Assembly (NCBI GenBank): GCA_934249275.1
Contig: CAKQKT010000072.1
Coordinates: forward strand, 1 to 9,405
DNA length: 9,405 bases
Origin: an uncultured Sutterella sp.
GTDB lineage: Bacteria; Pseudomonadota; Gammaproteobacteria; Burkholderiales; Burkholderiaceae_F
Direction: 5' to 3'
Below, one piece after another: positions 1 to 6,609 of this stretch. Position 1 is the stretch's first letter. The number at the start of each line of letters is the position of its first letter. The position numbers and the translations under genes are program-made. The notes beneath the pieces were generated by a model. The model searched no databases, had not been told where the DNA came from, and worked only from the letters and a program-made list of their open reading frames with translations.

Positions 1-461
1 CGCTGGTCTTCAGGCAGGTCACGTCGCTCCTGGCGCTCAGTCTCCGTGAGCTCGATGCCCGAGGCATCGAGTACCTGTATCTTGACGGCTCTGTTCCCGC
101 GACCGAGCGCGCCAAGCTCACCGAGTCCTTCAGGCTCGGCACGATGCCGCTCTTCCTGATCAGCCTCAAGGCGGGCGGCGTGGGTCTCAATCTCACGGCG
201 GCCGACTACGTGATCCATCTCGATCCGTGGTGGAATCCGGCCGTCGAGGATCAGGCTTCGGACCGCGCCTACCGAATCGGCCAGGAGCGTCCGGTCACCG
301 TCTACCGCCTCGTCGCGAAGAATACGATCGAGGAAAAGATCCTGAGGCTCCACGACTCGAAGCGTTCGCTTGCCGACGCGCTTCTCGAGGGCGCGGACAT
401 GTCGAGCAGGCTGTCGAAGGAAGCGCTTCTCGAGCTTCTGGCTTCCGGCTCGAAGATGTAA
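1..461 (+). CDS. SNF2/Rad54-family DEAD-box-like helicase, C-terminal end (partial at the window edge)
   Basis: The reading frame is open from base 3 to the TAA at 459-461, so only the last ~152 residues are present. They show the second RecA-like lobe of SNF2 ATPases: a VFRQVTSLL segment (motif IV region), YLYLDGS, the LISLKAGGVGLNLT stretch (motif V), HLDPWWNP, and QASDRAYRIGQ (motif VI with its arginines), then the usual KNTIEEKILRLH tail. Family knowledge: these are ATP-driven double-stranded DNA or nucleoprotein translocases; bacterial members include RapA and stand-alone HepA-like helicases. The protein ends about 90 residues after motif VI with no extra C-terminal domain, as in many bacterial stand-alone SNF2 proteins. 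The N-terminal lobe and any zinc-binding domain lie outside the window. It is probably a host gene bordering the retron-like island; nothing in the sequence links the two functionally. Confidence 0.93.
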   Translation, partial: LVFRQVTSLLALSLRELDARGIEYLYLDGSVPATERAKLTESFRLGTMPLFLISLKAGGVGLNLTAADYVIHLDPWWNPAVEDQASDRAYRIGQERPVTVYRLVAKNTIEEKILRLHDSKRSLADALLEGADMSSRLSKEALLELLASGSKM

Positions 462-468
462 GGCGCAT

Positions 469-506
469 GCGCCGTTCCCGATTCCAATGCCGGATCGGGA
501 CGGCGC
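469..506 (+). terminator. Strong hairpin just after the helicase gene, possible terminator
   Basis: Bases 469-482 pair with 494-506 (13 bp with a single bulged T, 11-nt loop), starting 8 bases after the helicase stop. A 12-base palindrome (GGCGCATGCGCC, 462-473) overlaps its left arm. No T-run follows, so it is not a textbook intrinsic terminator; it may be a 3' end-stabilising or Rho-assisted structure. Confidence 0.5.
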
Positions 507-535
507 AGCAGAGGGATGCGTTGTTTGAAAAGCTG

Positions 536-544
536 TGCTAAAGT
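536..544 (+). promoter_or_regulatory. Extended -10 promoter-like site upstream of the degenerate repeat fragment
   Basis: TGCTAAAGT fits an extended -10 (TGn plus TAAAGT). Closely similar sites are TGTTAGAGT at 717-725 and TGCTAGAGT at 7651-7659, suggesting a promoter form common in this genome. The surrounding stretch (AAGCTGTGCTAAAGT) is alike at 711-725 (AAGTTGTGTTAGAGT). No convincing -35 box is seen at 16-18 bases. Confidence 0.35.
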
Positions 545-580
545 CGCGTCCATGCACTCGGCATGTCCCGTTCTTCGCTC

Positions 581-599
581 GGACGGTCTCAAGGCCTTG
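581..599 (+). repeat. Possible degenerate copy of the array RNA unit (a1-like end only)
   Basis: The 12 bases CGGTCTCAAGGC at 584-595 are identical to unit C at 1224-1235, spanning the end of a1 and the conserved AAGG. It lies 37 bases after an extended -10-like site. Downstream (600-710) I see a GCCGGG/CCCGGC pairing (618-623 with 651-656), but no clear a2 partner and no short-loop first hairpin. It may be a decayed unit, or a chance match in a GC-rich stretch. Confidence 0.3.
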
Positions 600-716
600 T
601 CACCGCCGCGCTGATCCGCCGGGCTGCTCTTTCCGTTGATTGATCGGCTTCCCGGCAGGCTGCTGCGCTGTTCGATGATGCGGAAAAGAGTGAGGCGTGA
701 GCCTTTCTCAAAGTTG

Positions 717-725
717 TGTTAGAGT
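717..725 (+). promoter_or_regulatory. Candidate promoter for the upstream RNA array
   Basis: TGTTAGAGT is an extended -10 ending at 725. A start 7-9 bases downstream would fall at about 732-734, which is the first base of the unit A left arm (a1 starts at 734). That coincidence supports its use for array transcription. A -35 box is weak. No comparable site lies directly before units B or C, so A-B-C may be transcribed together and then processed. Confidence 0.45.
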
Positions 726-733
726 GCACTCAT

Positions 734-959
734 ATCGTTTTGGCGGCTTCAAGGTTCCGATGTCCGGCGATTCGCCGGATGTGCAATGTTCGGGAGGCTT
801 TGAAGGCCGTTTCCCGCGCCATGCCCGCATGCGCACACGCGTCGGCGGAGGGAGCCGGCCACCGCGGTAGCGGTGACCCCCTCCGCCTTCCGGAGTGCTG
901 GCAATCATGTCGCCGGACCGTTGTCCGTCCGCCGGCATAAGTTGGGCCGCTGAAACGAT
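734..959 (+). ncRNA. Retron-like msr-msd RNA, unit A
   Basis: The ends pair: 734-749 with 944-959 (16 bp including four G.U), then bulged C750 and 751-752 with 942-943. This is the a1/a2 arrangement of retron RNAs. Immediately after a1 comes AAGGTT, with a guanosine placed to be the 2'-5' branch point (inference). Hairpin 1: 763-769/773-779 (7 bp, loop ATT). Hairpin 2: 791-798 with 806-816 (CGGGA/TCCCG plus GGC/GCC). Hairpin 3: 844-852/879-887 (9 bp) capped by 860-865/870-875 with loop GGTA, and flanked by GCAC (833-836) and GTGC (895-898). Hairpin 4: 912-916/932-936. CATAAG precedes the a2 side, and a T-run (964-968) follows. Sense strand is plus because the imperfect pairs are G.U only on that strand. 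It closely resembles unit C, while the hairpin 3 sequence is unique. Confidence 0.8.
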
Positions 960-965
960 TTCCTT

Positions 966-1168
966 TTTGCTTTGACGGCTCAAGGCTCATTGTCCGGCGC
1001 TTCACCGGACGTGCTTGATCGGGAGGCAATTCTGCCGCCTTCCGATGCTTGTTCCCTTCGCGCGCCTGGCCAGCCGAATTGAACAGCTTCAATTCGGCTG
1101 CAGGCGCTCTCGCCGCTCCTGCCGAACTGTCGTTCGTCCGTCGGTAAAGGTTGAGACGTCGAAGCAAA
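966..1168 (+). ncRNA. Retron-like msr-msd RNA, unit B
   Basis: It starts only 6 bases after the end of unit A. Ends: 966-977/1157-1168 (12 bp, one G.U), a G.A mismatch, then 979-983/1151-1155 (5 bp), giving 17 pairs. AAGGCT follows a1. Hairpin 1: 992-997/1005-1010 (6 bp, same position and similar sequence as in A, with one inner pair lost). Hairpin 2: 1018-1027/1037-1046 (10 bp, one G.U). Hairpin 3 is the most perfect of the set: 1072-1083/1088-1099 (12 bp, loop CAGC) stacked on 1062-1068/1101-1107 (7 bp), 19 bp in all. Hairpin 4: 1121-1125/1141-1145 (GCCGA/TCGGT), a covarying version of GCCGG/CCGGC in A and C. A T-run (1172-1176) follows a2. Confidence 0.8.
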
Positions 1169-1215
1169 TCATTTTTCCGGCTCCTTCACCGCGTGTGCCG
1201 GATGTCATTTCAAGT

Positions 1216-1424
1216 CGTTTTGGCGGTCTCAAGGCTTGATGTTCGGTGTTTCGCCGGATTCGCACCATAGGGAAGACTCTTCTTCCGTATCCCGCACCGG
1301 GACCCGCATGCGCACAGCCGTTGTCGAAGGGAGAAAAGCTTCGCCCTCCCTTCGACTACGGGTGCTGGCATGATCTTCGCCGGAGAACTCTTTGTCCGCC
1401 GGCATAAGTTGGGCCGCCAAAACG
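1216..1424 (+). ncRNA. Retron-like msr-msd RNA, unit C
   Basis: Ends: an 11-base perfect inverted repeat, CGTTTTGGCGG (1216-1226) with CCGCCAAAACG (1414-1424), continuing through 1227-1229/1411-1413, bulged C1230 and 1231-1232/1409-1410. AAGGCT follows a1. Hairpin 1: 1242-1248/1252-1258 (two G.U, loop TTT). Hairpin 2: 1271-1276/1281-1286 (6 bp, loop CTCT). Hairpin 3: 1323-1333/1346-1356 (11 bp perfect) extended by CCGT/ACGG (1318-1321/1358-1361) and GCAC/GTGC (1312-1315/1362-1365). Hairpin 4: 1379-1383/1399-1403. The 3' part (GTCCGCCGGCATAAGTTGGGCCGC) is nearly identical to unit A. It lies 253 bases before the RT start codon, about where a single-copy retron RNA would be expected. Confidence 0.82.
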
Positions 1425-1560
1425 CATTCCTTTCTCGAACGTCTCCTCTCAAATCCTGCATGCGGTGACCCGCGAGCTTGCTGATGGGTATCGATTGCGT
1501 TGAAAATGATTGCATAAGGTGATTTTCGTGTTGAGGCGTATGCTTTTTTCCAAGGTCGCA

Positions 1561-1566
1561 TAGAAT
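1561..1566 (+). promoter_or_regulatory. Possible -10 box for the RT operon
   Basis: TAGAAT is preceded by a T-run and CCAAGGTCG (1545-1558). This loosely parallels the sequence before the -10-like sites at 539 and 720 (T-rich, AAG, then a TARARTG-type box). No good -35 is found at 16-18 bases. The 1425-1677 stretch otherwise holds no gene; the RT operon may also be read through from the array. Confidence 0.3.
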
Positions 1567-1582
1567 GGACGAACATCGCATC

Positions 1583-1605
1583 GGGCCCTGTCAAAGACGA
1601 GGCCC
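1583..1605 (+). promoter_or_regulatory. Small hairpin in the RT leader
   Basis: GGGCC (1583-1587) pairs with GGCCC (1601-1605) around a 13-base loop. It is short and may be incidental, but lies just downstream of the candidate -10 at 1561. Confidence 0.25.
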
Positions 1606-1637
1606 TGAGCGTCGGTAATTCATCAAGGCAATTGGCG

Positions 1638-1656
1638 GCCGAATACGGGATTCGGC
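1638..1656 (+). promoter_or_regulatory. Hairpin immediately before the RT ribosome-binding site
   Basis: GCCGAAT (1638-1644) pairs perfectly with ATTCGGC (1650-1656), loop ACGGG. The RT Shine-Dalgarno AAGGAG (1665-1670) starts 8 bases later and the ATG 21 bases later. A hairpin here could tune RT translation. The CCGAA/TTCGG core also resembles the a1/a2 ends of units D-F, so binding of the RT to its own leader is conceivable (inference). Confidence 0.4.
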
Positions 1657-1677
1657 TTTGCGGCAAGGAGAGGCCTC

Positions 1678-4600
1678 ATGTTCTTCATTACTAAAAATCA
1701 TTCGCCCGGCCGGGAGATCTGCCGGCAGAATCTGCTTGACCTGCTCAAGGTCGCACTCGATAACGTTGATCCGTGGCGAAGGGACTGGCTCGCCGCACTG
1801 CGCGCCGATGTGAGGACCGCCGGTGCGGACATGTTCCGTTCGGCTGCCGCCTATCTGTCGGATCTTTCCGATGAGGAGGTCTTTCAGTGGATGCTCAAAT
1901 ACCTTCGCTTCTATCCGATTGCGCAGGCGATTTGGCTCATGGGCGCGAATGAAGCCTGTCCGGCGCTTCGAGACGTTGTGGAGGAGAAGCGGCAGAGGCT
2001 TGAGCATGACTGCCCCGACTGCCTTCCTCTTCTGGGCGATCTTCAGAAATGGCCGGTGGACGAGCGGCTTCCGGCGTCCGTGGCATCCGGCCGTACGGGA
2101 ACTGTTCTCGGCCTTCATATCGCCGGCTATTTCCTGACCGGTCATCGCGATGTCCTTTCGCTTGTCAGAGGCATCATGGAGCATCCTGAGGTCGAGAAGG
2201 GGCGCGCCTCGCAGGTTTGGAGCAGGGCTGCGCGCGCTGTTGACGAGCTGGGCATTGAACCGGTGCGCTGTCGTCCGGAAGTCCTGCTGCTTTTGAAGAC
2301 ACCCGGCATTGCCGAAGCTGCGCTGAATCCCGATGCCGCCGGCGTGTTTTTTGATCTCGAAGGCGTTTCCCGGGAGTACATCGACGGCATTGCCGGGACT
2401 GTGGCAAACAGGAAGCTTGCCGGCCTTGGCGCCTTGTTGTCTCAGGGGCGCTTTGCCGACGTTGAGGAATGGGTCTCGTCATGTTTCGGCGGCATCCCGA
2501 AGGGTGCGCTGCCCGAGGACCTCAAGCGGATGCTCAGGGAGAGATGGATGCCCGAGGATCCGTTTGTCCCGAATGACTCGATCCGTTTTCCCGAGAACTG
2601 GACTCCCATGAGTCCGAGCCTTGCGGACTGGCTTGACGACTGGTTCGGCATGGAGCCTCCGCAGTGGGCGCTCGGCGAAGAGAAGGCGCTGCTTCTGGCG
2701 CTGGCCTCGGCGGATTTTGTCGCACGCTTCCCGATGCAGGTTCTGCAGGGCTTTGCGCAGCGCTTCGGGCTTCCCGCCCTCAAGGTGCTGGCAGGGCACG
2801 TGCAGACTCAAAAGATAACGGTCAAGCATCCGGAGGCTTATGAGGACCTGGATCCATGGCGTGTTTTCACGTTGATGCCGGATCACGAGGCCTTTGAGCG
2901 GATCCTGCTGCCAAGGCTTGACGACAGGTCTTTTCATTGGCTGCTTGACGAAAAGTCAAAGTCGAAGCGCCAGACCTGGCTCGCCGCTTATGTGTCGGGC
3001 CGGCCTGCGCCCGAGCGCGAGGCTCTCACGCGCGAGCTGATCGGAAAATATCAGGCCGACGCGCTTCGATGGGTGATGCCCGACAATCCTCTGTGGCTTG
3101 AGCTCGGCCTCGAAACGATTCTGCAGCCGGTTTTCTGGCAGGTTGTCGAGGCGCAGGCTTCGGCCGTCGCCGAGCTTAAGGGCCGGACCGACGCTTTCAT
3201 CAAGAGCATGCCCAAGGGGGCCGGCAAGCAGAAAAAGGTCAGGCTTTCGAATGCTTCGCTCGAAGCCAGAATGCTCGCGGTTCTCATGAACAATACGTCT
3301 CTTCGCCGTCGGTGCGTGACGGATCATCTCGAAGATCGAATGACGGAGATTTCGCATGATTGGTGGCGAGGAAATACGCGCGTGACGATTCTTGGATGTC
3401 CTGCCGTGAGTCTGCGCCAGCTGATGACCGACATGCTGATTTCGAAGACCTTCAAGGGAAGCGATGCTCTGCGAAGCAGGGTCTTTGCGCGGGTGATGGA
3501 GGAGTCCGAGAAAAATCCCGGCAGCCGAATGCGGCATCTTGCGCTTGCACTGAGGTCGACGGCGCGCTTTGACGTCTTCAACGTGAAGGATGTGACTTGG
3601 AGCAGAGAGGAGCTCGTGGCGGCGGCCTCCCTCATGAAGCCGGCCTGCGTCGACGGATATTTGAAGCAGATGGGCGATGACGGCTATGAGCTTCTTTATG
3701 AGCGCTCGCCGGATTCGCTGGTCGGACGCCACTGGGTGAGGTTCTGCTGCAGGCGTGTTCGGGAAGGTCTGTCGCTCCCTGTGCGCAAGCATGAATTTAT
3801 GCCGGAGAATGCCGATGAGATCAATTGCGAGGAGGCGGCCAAGGTCTTTCGTCTGGCGGACGGATTGACCCGCAGTCGTGTAGAGGAATGGCTGGAGCGT
3901 CTGGGCAGACATGCTCGAGACGTGCTCGAAATCGTGAGAAGCGAGGCGTCGGAAGTCCTTCCCGAGCGTTTGAACAAGATGCTCGATGAGGCGCACGCCC
4001 GTCTGGACATCGAGCCCGGAGCACGTCTTGAGGCGATACTGGCTGCCGGCAGGGCTGAGAAGTCAGGCGAGTCTCTGCGGTGGTGGCCGCCGGAGGGGCC
4101 GTCCGGCGAGGATGGCCTCGTCTACGGCGTGCTTCGCAGCCATCATCTTGTGACGCGCGCCGCGGCGGCCTGGCCTGAGGATGACGCGGTGGCGAAGAGA
4201 ACGCTTTCGCTCATGCAGGAATGCTGGGCTCACGACGCGGCATGGGTCGAAATCGCGCTGGCGATCGGGCTCGAGAATGCGCCGGTTTTGCGCGAGCTCA
4301 TCGGCCGCACCGACTGGCAAAAGGACAACGGCGAACGCTATGACGGCTGTTATGCGCGCTACAGGATTCCGAAGAAGAACGGCGGAGAGCGCGAGATCCA
4401 TGCACCTTGCGCCACGCTCAAGACGATCCAGACGCTTGTCAACGAGAGGATTCTTCAGCCGCTGGGCGCGCACGATGCCGCCTGGGGCTTTGTGCCGGGG
4501 CGGAGCATTGCCGGAAACGCTTCCTGTCATGTCGGCAAGCCCATTGTGGCCTGCGCCGACATTCATTCGTGTTTCCCGAGCGTGGGCCGCGGTCTGGTGA

Positions 4601-5154
4601 TTTCCGTGCTTAGGCGTGATCTCGGCGATCGCTTTTCGGACACGGCCATTCTGAGGCTTGCCGACATTGCGCTTGCCGAAGGCGTTCTGCCGACCGGCGC
4701 GCCGACGTCGCCAGCGCTTCTCAACCGCGTGCTTCTCAGAACGGATGAAATTCTGACGGATGCGGCCGAAAAGCGAGGCTGCACGTACACGCGTTATGCG
4801 GACGACCTTGTCTTCAGCGGAGGAGAGGAGGCCGTAGGCCTGCTGGGTGTCGCCAAGGGCGTGCTTCGCGGGATCGGTCTTGAGCTTGATCCGAAGAAGA
4901 CGAACATCTTCCGCAAGGGTCGCCGCCAGTGCTGCACGGGACTTGTCGTCAATGAAAAGGTGGGCGTGCGGCGGGATTATGCGAGAAGGCTCCGCGCGGC
5001 CGTTCATGCCGTTGCCTGCGGCCGCCAGCCGGAGCTCGACGGCAGGCCGCTCAGCATGATGATGCTCAAGGGGCACATCGCATTTTTGGAAAGCGTAAAG
5101 CCCGAGGAAGGGGCACGCCTGCGCGAAAGGCTCGCTGCGGCGATTGTTCGATAA
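1678..5154 (+). CDS. Retron-type reverse transcriptase fused to a large N-terminal region of unknown function
   Basis: 1158 residues. The start ATG has AAGGAG seven bases upstream. The RT is C-terminal, from about residue 885: IPKKNGGEREIHAP (897-910), the retron region-X motif NAxxH as NASCH (947-951), catalytic ADIHSCFPS (D961), LPTGAPTSP (1004-1012), YADD (1040-1043, catalytic D1042 and D1043) and QCCTGLVVN (1084-1092), which corresponds to the retron VTG motif with Val replaced by Cys. Motif A has CF where most retron RTs have FF. All three catalytic aspartates are present, so it should be active. Residues 1-880 are rich in Leu, Trp and Arg and look like helical repeats; I see no nuclease, ATPase, protease or transmembrane signature. 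Stand-alone retron RTs are usually about 300-400 residues, so this is a fusion in which the N-terminal part may be an effector or scaffold. RNA units of the right form lie on both sides, and the next gene is translationally linked. A phage-defence role is inference. Confidence 0.9.
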   Translation: MFFITKNHSPGREICRQNLLDLLKVALDNVDPWRRDWLAALRADVRTAGADMFRSAAAYLSDLSDEEVFQWMLKYLRFYPIAQAIWLMGANEACPALRDVVEEKRQRLEHDCPDCLPLLGDLQKWPVDERLPASVASGRTGTVLGLHIAGYFLTGHRDVLSLVRGIMEHPEVEKGRASQVWSRAARAVDELGIEPVRCRPEVLLLLKTPGIAEAALNPDAAGVFFDLEGVSREYIDGIAGTVANRKLAGLGALLSQGRFADVEEWVSSCFGGIPKGALPEDLKRMLRERWMPEDPFVPNDSIRFPENWTPMSPSLADWLDDWFGMEPPQWALGEEKALLLALASADFVARFPMQVLQGFAQRFGLPALKVLAGHVQTQKITVKHPEAYEDLDPWRVFTLMPDHEAFERILLPRLDDRSFHWLLDEKSKSKRQTWLAAYVSGRPAPEREALTRELIGKYQADALRWVMPDNPLWLELGLETILQPVFWQVVEAQASAVAELKGRTDAFIKSMPKGAGKQKKVRLSNASLEARMLAVLMNNTSLRRRCVTDHLEDRMTEISHDWWRGNTRVTILGCPAVSLRQLMTDMLISKTFKGSDALRSRVFARVMEESEKNPGSRMRHLALALRSTARFDVFNVKDVTWSREELVAAASLMKPACVDGYLKQMGDDGYELLYERSPDSLVGRHWVRFCCRRVREGLSLPVRKHEFMPENADEINCEEAAKVFRLADGLTRSRVEEWLERLGRHARDVLEIVRSEASEVLPERLNKMLDEAHARLDIEPGARLEAILAAGRAEKSGESLRWWPPEGPSGEDGLVYGVLRSHHLVTRAAAAWPEDDAVAKRTLSLMQECWAHDAAWVEIALAIGLENAPVLRELIGRTDWQKDNGERYDGCYARYRIPKKNGGEREIHAPCATLKTIQTLVNERILQPLGAHDAAWGFVPGRSIAGNASCHVGKPIVACADIHSCFPSVGRGLVISVLRRDLGDRFSDTAILRLADIALAEGVLPTGAPTSPALLNRVLLRTDEILTDAAEKRGCTYTRYADDLVFSGGEEAVGLLGVAKGVLRGIGLELDPKKTNIFRKGRRQCCTGLVVNEKVGVRRDYARRLRAAVHAVACGRQPELDGRPLSMMMLKGHIAFLESVKPEEGARLRERLAAAIVR

Positions 5155-5160
5155 GGAGGT
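5153..5160 (+). promoter_or_regulatory. Shine-Dalgarno overlapping the RT stop codon
   Basis: AAGGAGGT shares its first two bases with the RT TAA stop (5152-5154) and sits 4 bases before the ATG at 5165. This near-perfect site fixes the start of the downstream gene, rather than the in-frame TTG at 5144, and makes translational coupling with the RT likely. Confidence 0.85.
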
Positions 5161-5164
5161 TGAT

Positions 5165-6100
5165 ATGAGCAAGCACAAGGCAAAACGCAAGAAGACGGTG
5201 CAGCCCGAGCTGGCTGCGCAGGAGGAGCTGCGCGACCTCAAGGGAAGAGTTGCATTGAGCATGAGCCTGCTGCATTTGGCGGCAAGCGTCATCAAGAAGA
5301 AGGCGCCGGAGGTTCTGTCTGTTCTTGAAGAGGATCTCAAGCGCTTTTATCCCGAAAAGCATGCTTATTGGACGCAGGAGCTGGCCAAAAAGCATGAGGT
5401 TCCCATGCGGGCCGACCTGTTGTCGGTTGTGCTGGCGCACGTGCTCGCAGAGAACTCCAAGAGTCCCGTGCTGGTGATGGATCCGGATTCCGCAGGTGCG
5501 CCGATCGGCTGGCAGATAACGGCGCGAGACAAGTTCGGTCTGGGCGTCAAGCCGGTTCCGGATTGTAAAAGGGAGGAACCCGGTGAGTTCGTGGTCTCGA
5601 TGCGGGCGCAGCTTTCTCAATCTGAGGAGCCGCTGTCTCAACCCGATTTCATGCCTCTGACGCTCTCGTACACGGTTGATCCCAAGCCGGCGCTCAGGCT
5701 GGAGTGGCACGGCGGCATTTCTCGGGATGTTGTTCTCTCGGGAGGACTTGACGTCAAGCTGGTGCATCAGCGGGAGGACGGCCCTGTGGGACGAAAGCTC
5801 AAGGGAAAGGCATCCGATGCGGCGGGCGCGGTGGTTTTCGAAGTGGCTTCGAAGGACATGCTGTATCTGATGGCTTCGGATGACGCGGTTCTTTATTTCG
5901 AGAAAAACGGCTTGCTGCTGAGCGCGCCCGTGCCGGAGCCCGACGGCTCTCCCGTCGGTGTCAGGGTGCACGCGCTCCGGGCCAAGGATGACGGCTGCCG
6001 GCTGTATCTGAGCAGGCGAGTTCTCGAGGCGTTCCAGGCTGAATGCCCGTGGCTGGGCGAAAAGCGTCCGGCAGGCTTGGATGCGGGAGCGGCCGCGTAA
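5165..6100 (+). CDS. Retron-locus accessory protein of unknown function
   Basis: 311 residues, starting MSKHKAKRKK, directly after the RT gene (10 bases between stop and ATG) with a strong ribosome-binding site. I do not recognise a family. What can be seen: a very basic N-terminus (K/R-rich first 10 residues), a helical stretch to about residue 95 (ELRDLKGRVALSMSLLHLA, then a Lys/Glu-rich helix), and a C-terminal two thirds with alternating hydrophobic residues suggesting beta structure (for example GVRVHALRAKDDGCRLYLS). There is no signal peptide, membrane segment, Cys-rich cluster or evident catalytic motif. The coupling suggests equal production with the RT and a direct role with it: effector, inhibitor, or binder of nucleic acid through the basic end. 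Unit D of the second RNA array begins only 9 bases after its stop codon. Confidence 0.85.
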   Translation: MSKHKAKRKKTVQPELAAQEELRDLKGRVALSMSLLHLAASVIKKKAPEVLSVLEEDLKRFYPEKHAYWTQELAKKHEVPMRADLLSVVLAHVLAENSKSPVLVMDPDSAGAPIGWQITARDKFGLGVKPVPDCKREEPGEFVVSMRAQLSQSEEPLSQPDFMPLTLSYTVDPKPALRLEWHGGISRDVVLSGGLDVKLVHQREDGPVGRKLKGKASDAAGAVVFEVASKDMLYLMASDDAVLYFEKNGLLLSAPVPEPDGSPVGVRVHALRAKDDGCRLYLSRRVLEAFQAECPWLGEKRPAGLDAGAAA

Positions 6101-6109
6101 CCTGCAATG

Positions 6110-6312
6110 ACGGCGTTTGCTTTCGAAGGTTGCTGACCGGCGCTTCGCCGGTTTTGAGGTGCGGAGCCTTTTACCGCTTTCCGCGCTTTCTTTCTGCCTC
6201 GCATCTTCATGGTCGCGGCCGCAGGCTGGCCGCTCGAATGAAGATGGTCGGCATCATGCTCTCCGGGCCGCAGACCGGTGTCTTGCGGTTCAAGTTCGGG
6301 AGCAAACGCTGT
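6110..6312 (+). ncRNA. Retron-like msr-msd RNA, unit D
   Basis: Ends: 6110-6127 pairs with 6295-6312 (18 bp, three G.U, no interruption), the longest closing stem of the set. CGAAGGTT marks the end of a1. Hairpin 1: 6136-6142/6146-6152, ACCGGCG with CGCCGGT, loop CTT; its outer pair is A-T where unit A has T-A, a compensatory change. Hairpin 2: 6161-6167 with 6176-6184. Hairpin 3: 6202-6210/6238-6246 (9 bp perfect) capped by GCGGCC/GGCCGC (6215-6220/6228-6233). GGCATCATG follows. Hairpin 4: 6268-6272/6284-6288. CAAGTTCGGG precedes the end; the T-run 6312-6316 follows. It begins 9 bases after the accessory gene, so it may be carried on the operon mRNA 3' end. Confidence 0.8.
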
Positions 6313-6390
6313 TTTTGAGTCATGTCCTTCGTCGGGCGCGTTTTCGGCGAGGGGAACGCAACGGATCAATTTCTGCGACAATGTGTCGCG

Positions 6391-6592
6391 GACGCTCATT
6401 CCCGAAGGTTCGAGACCGGTGTTTCGCCGGTCGAGAGGCGCAGAATTCGCTGTTGCTTTTCTGCGTTTTCCCTTCTGCCGGGCATTCTCCACGGTCGGGA
6501 CCGGTGGCGGTCCCTCAAGTGGACAATGCCGGCATTCATGCTGCACAACTAAAGGCCTGTGTCTGTCAGTGCAAGTTCGGGAGGTGTGCGTC
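6391..6592 (+). ncRNA. Retron-like msr-msd RNA, unit E
   Basis: Ends: 6399-6406/6576-6583 (8 bp, one G.U), then bulged G6584, 6397-6398/6585-6586, a T.T mismatch, and 6391-6395/6588-6592 (5 bp). CGAAGGTT follows. Hairpin 1: 6414-6421/6425-6432 (8 bp, loop TTT). Hairpin 2: 6439-6445/6459-6465 (7 bp). Hairpin 3 has three blocks: 6477-6481 plus 6483-6486 with 6525-6533, CCAC/GTGG (6489-6492/6519-6522), and GGGACCG/CGGTCCC (6497-6503/6508-6514). GGCATTCATG follows, then hairpin 4 (6542-6546/6569-6573). A perfect 6-bp hairpin (6375-6380/6384-6389) lies directly before the unit, and a T-run (6602-6606) after it. Confidence 0.78.
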
Positions 6593-6609
6593 ACCTGTTT
6601 GTTTTTGAC

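Noticed and set aside
734..1424. Integron attC sites (GTTGGGC near the unit 3' ends fits GTTRRRY)
   Set aside because: The partner RYYYAAC is absent at the left ends, downstream units have GTTCGGG instead, no cassettes lie between units, and no integrase is seen. The multi-hairpin form fits a retron RNA better.
716..1666. Open reading frames across the upstream array, both strands
   Set aside because: Same reasoning: they overlap the paired RNA units, have no ribosome-binding sites and no recognisable protein character.
1678..5154. Diversity-generating retroelement or group II intron RT
   Set aside because: No template/variable repeat pair, no Avd-like gene, no maturase domain and no intron structure. 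The NAxxH motif and VTG-like position point to retron-type RTs.
5144..5164. TTG start at 5144 for the accessory gene
   Set aside because: It lies inside the RT coding end, with no suitable site upstream. The ATG at 5165 has a near-perfect Shine-Dalgarno.
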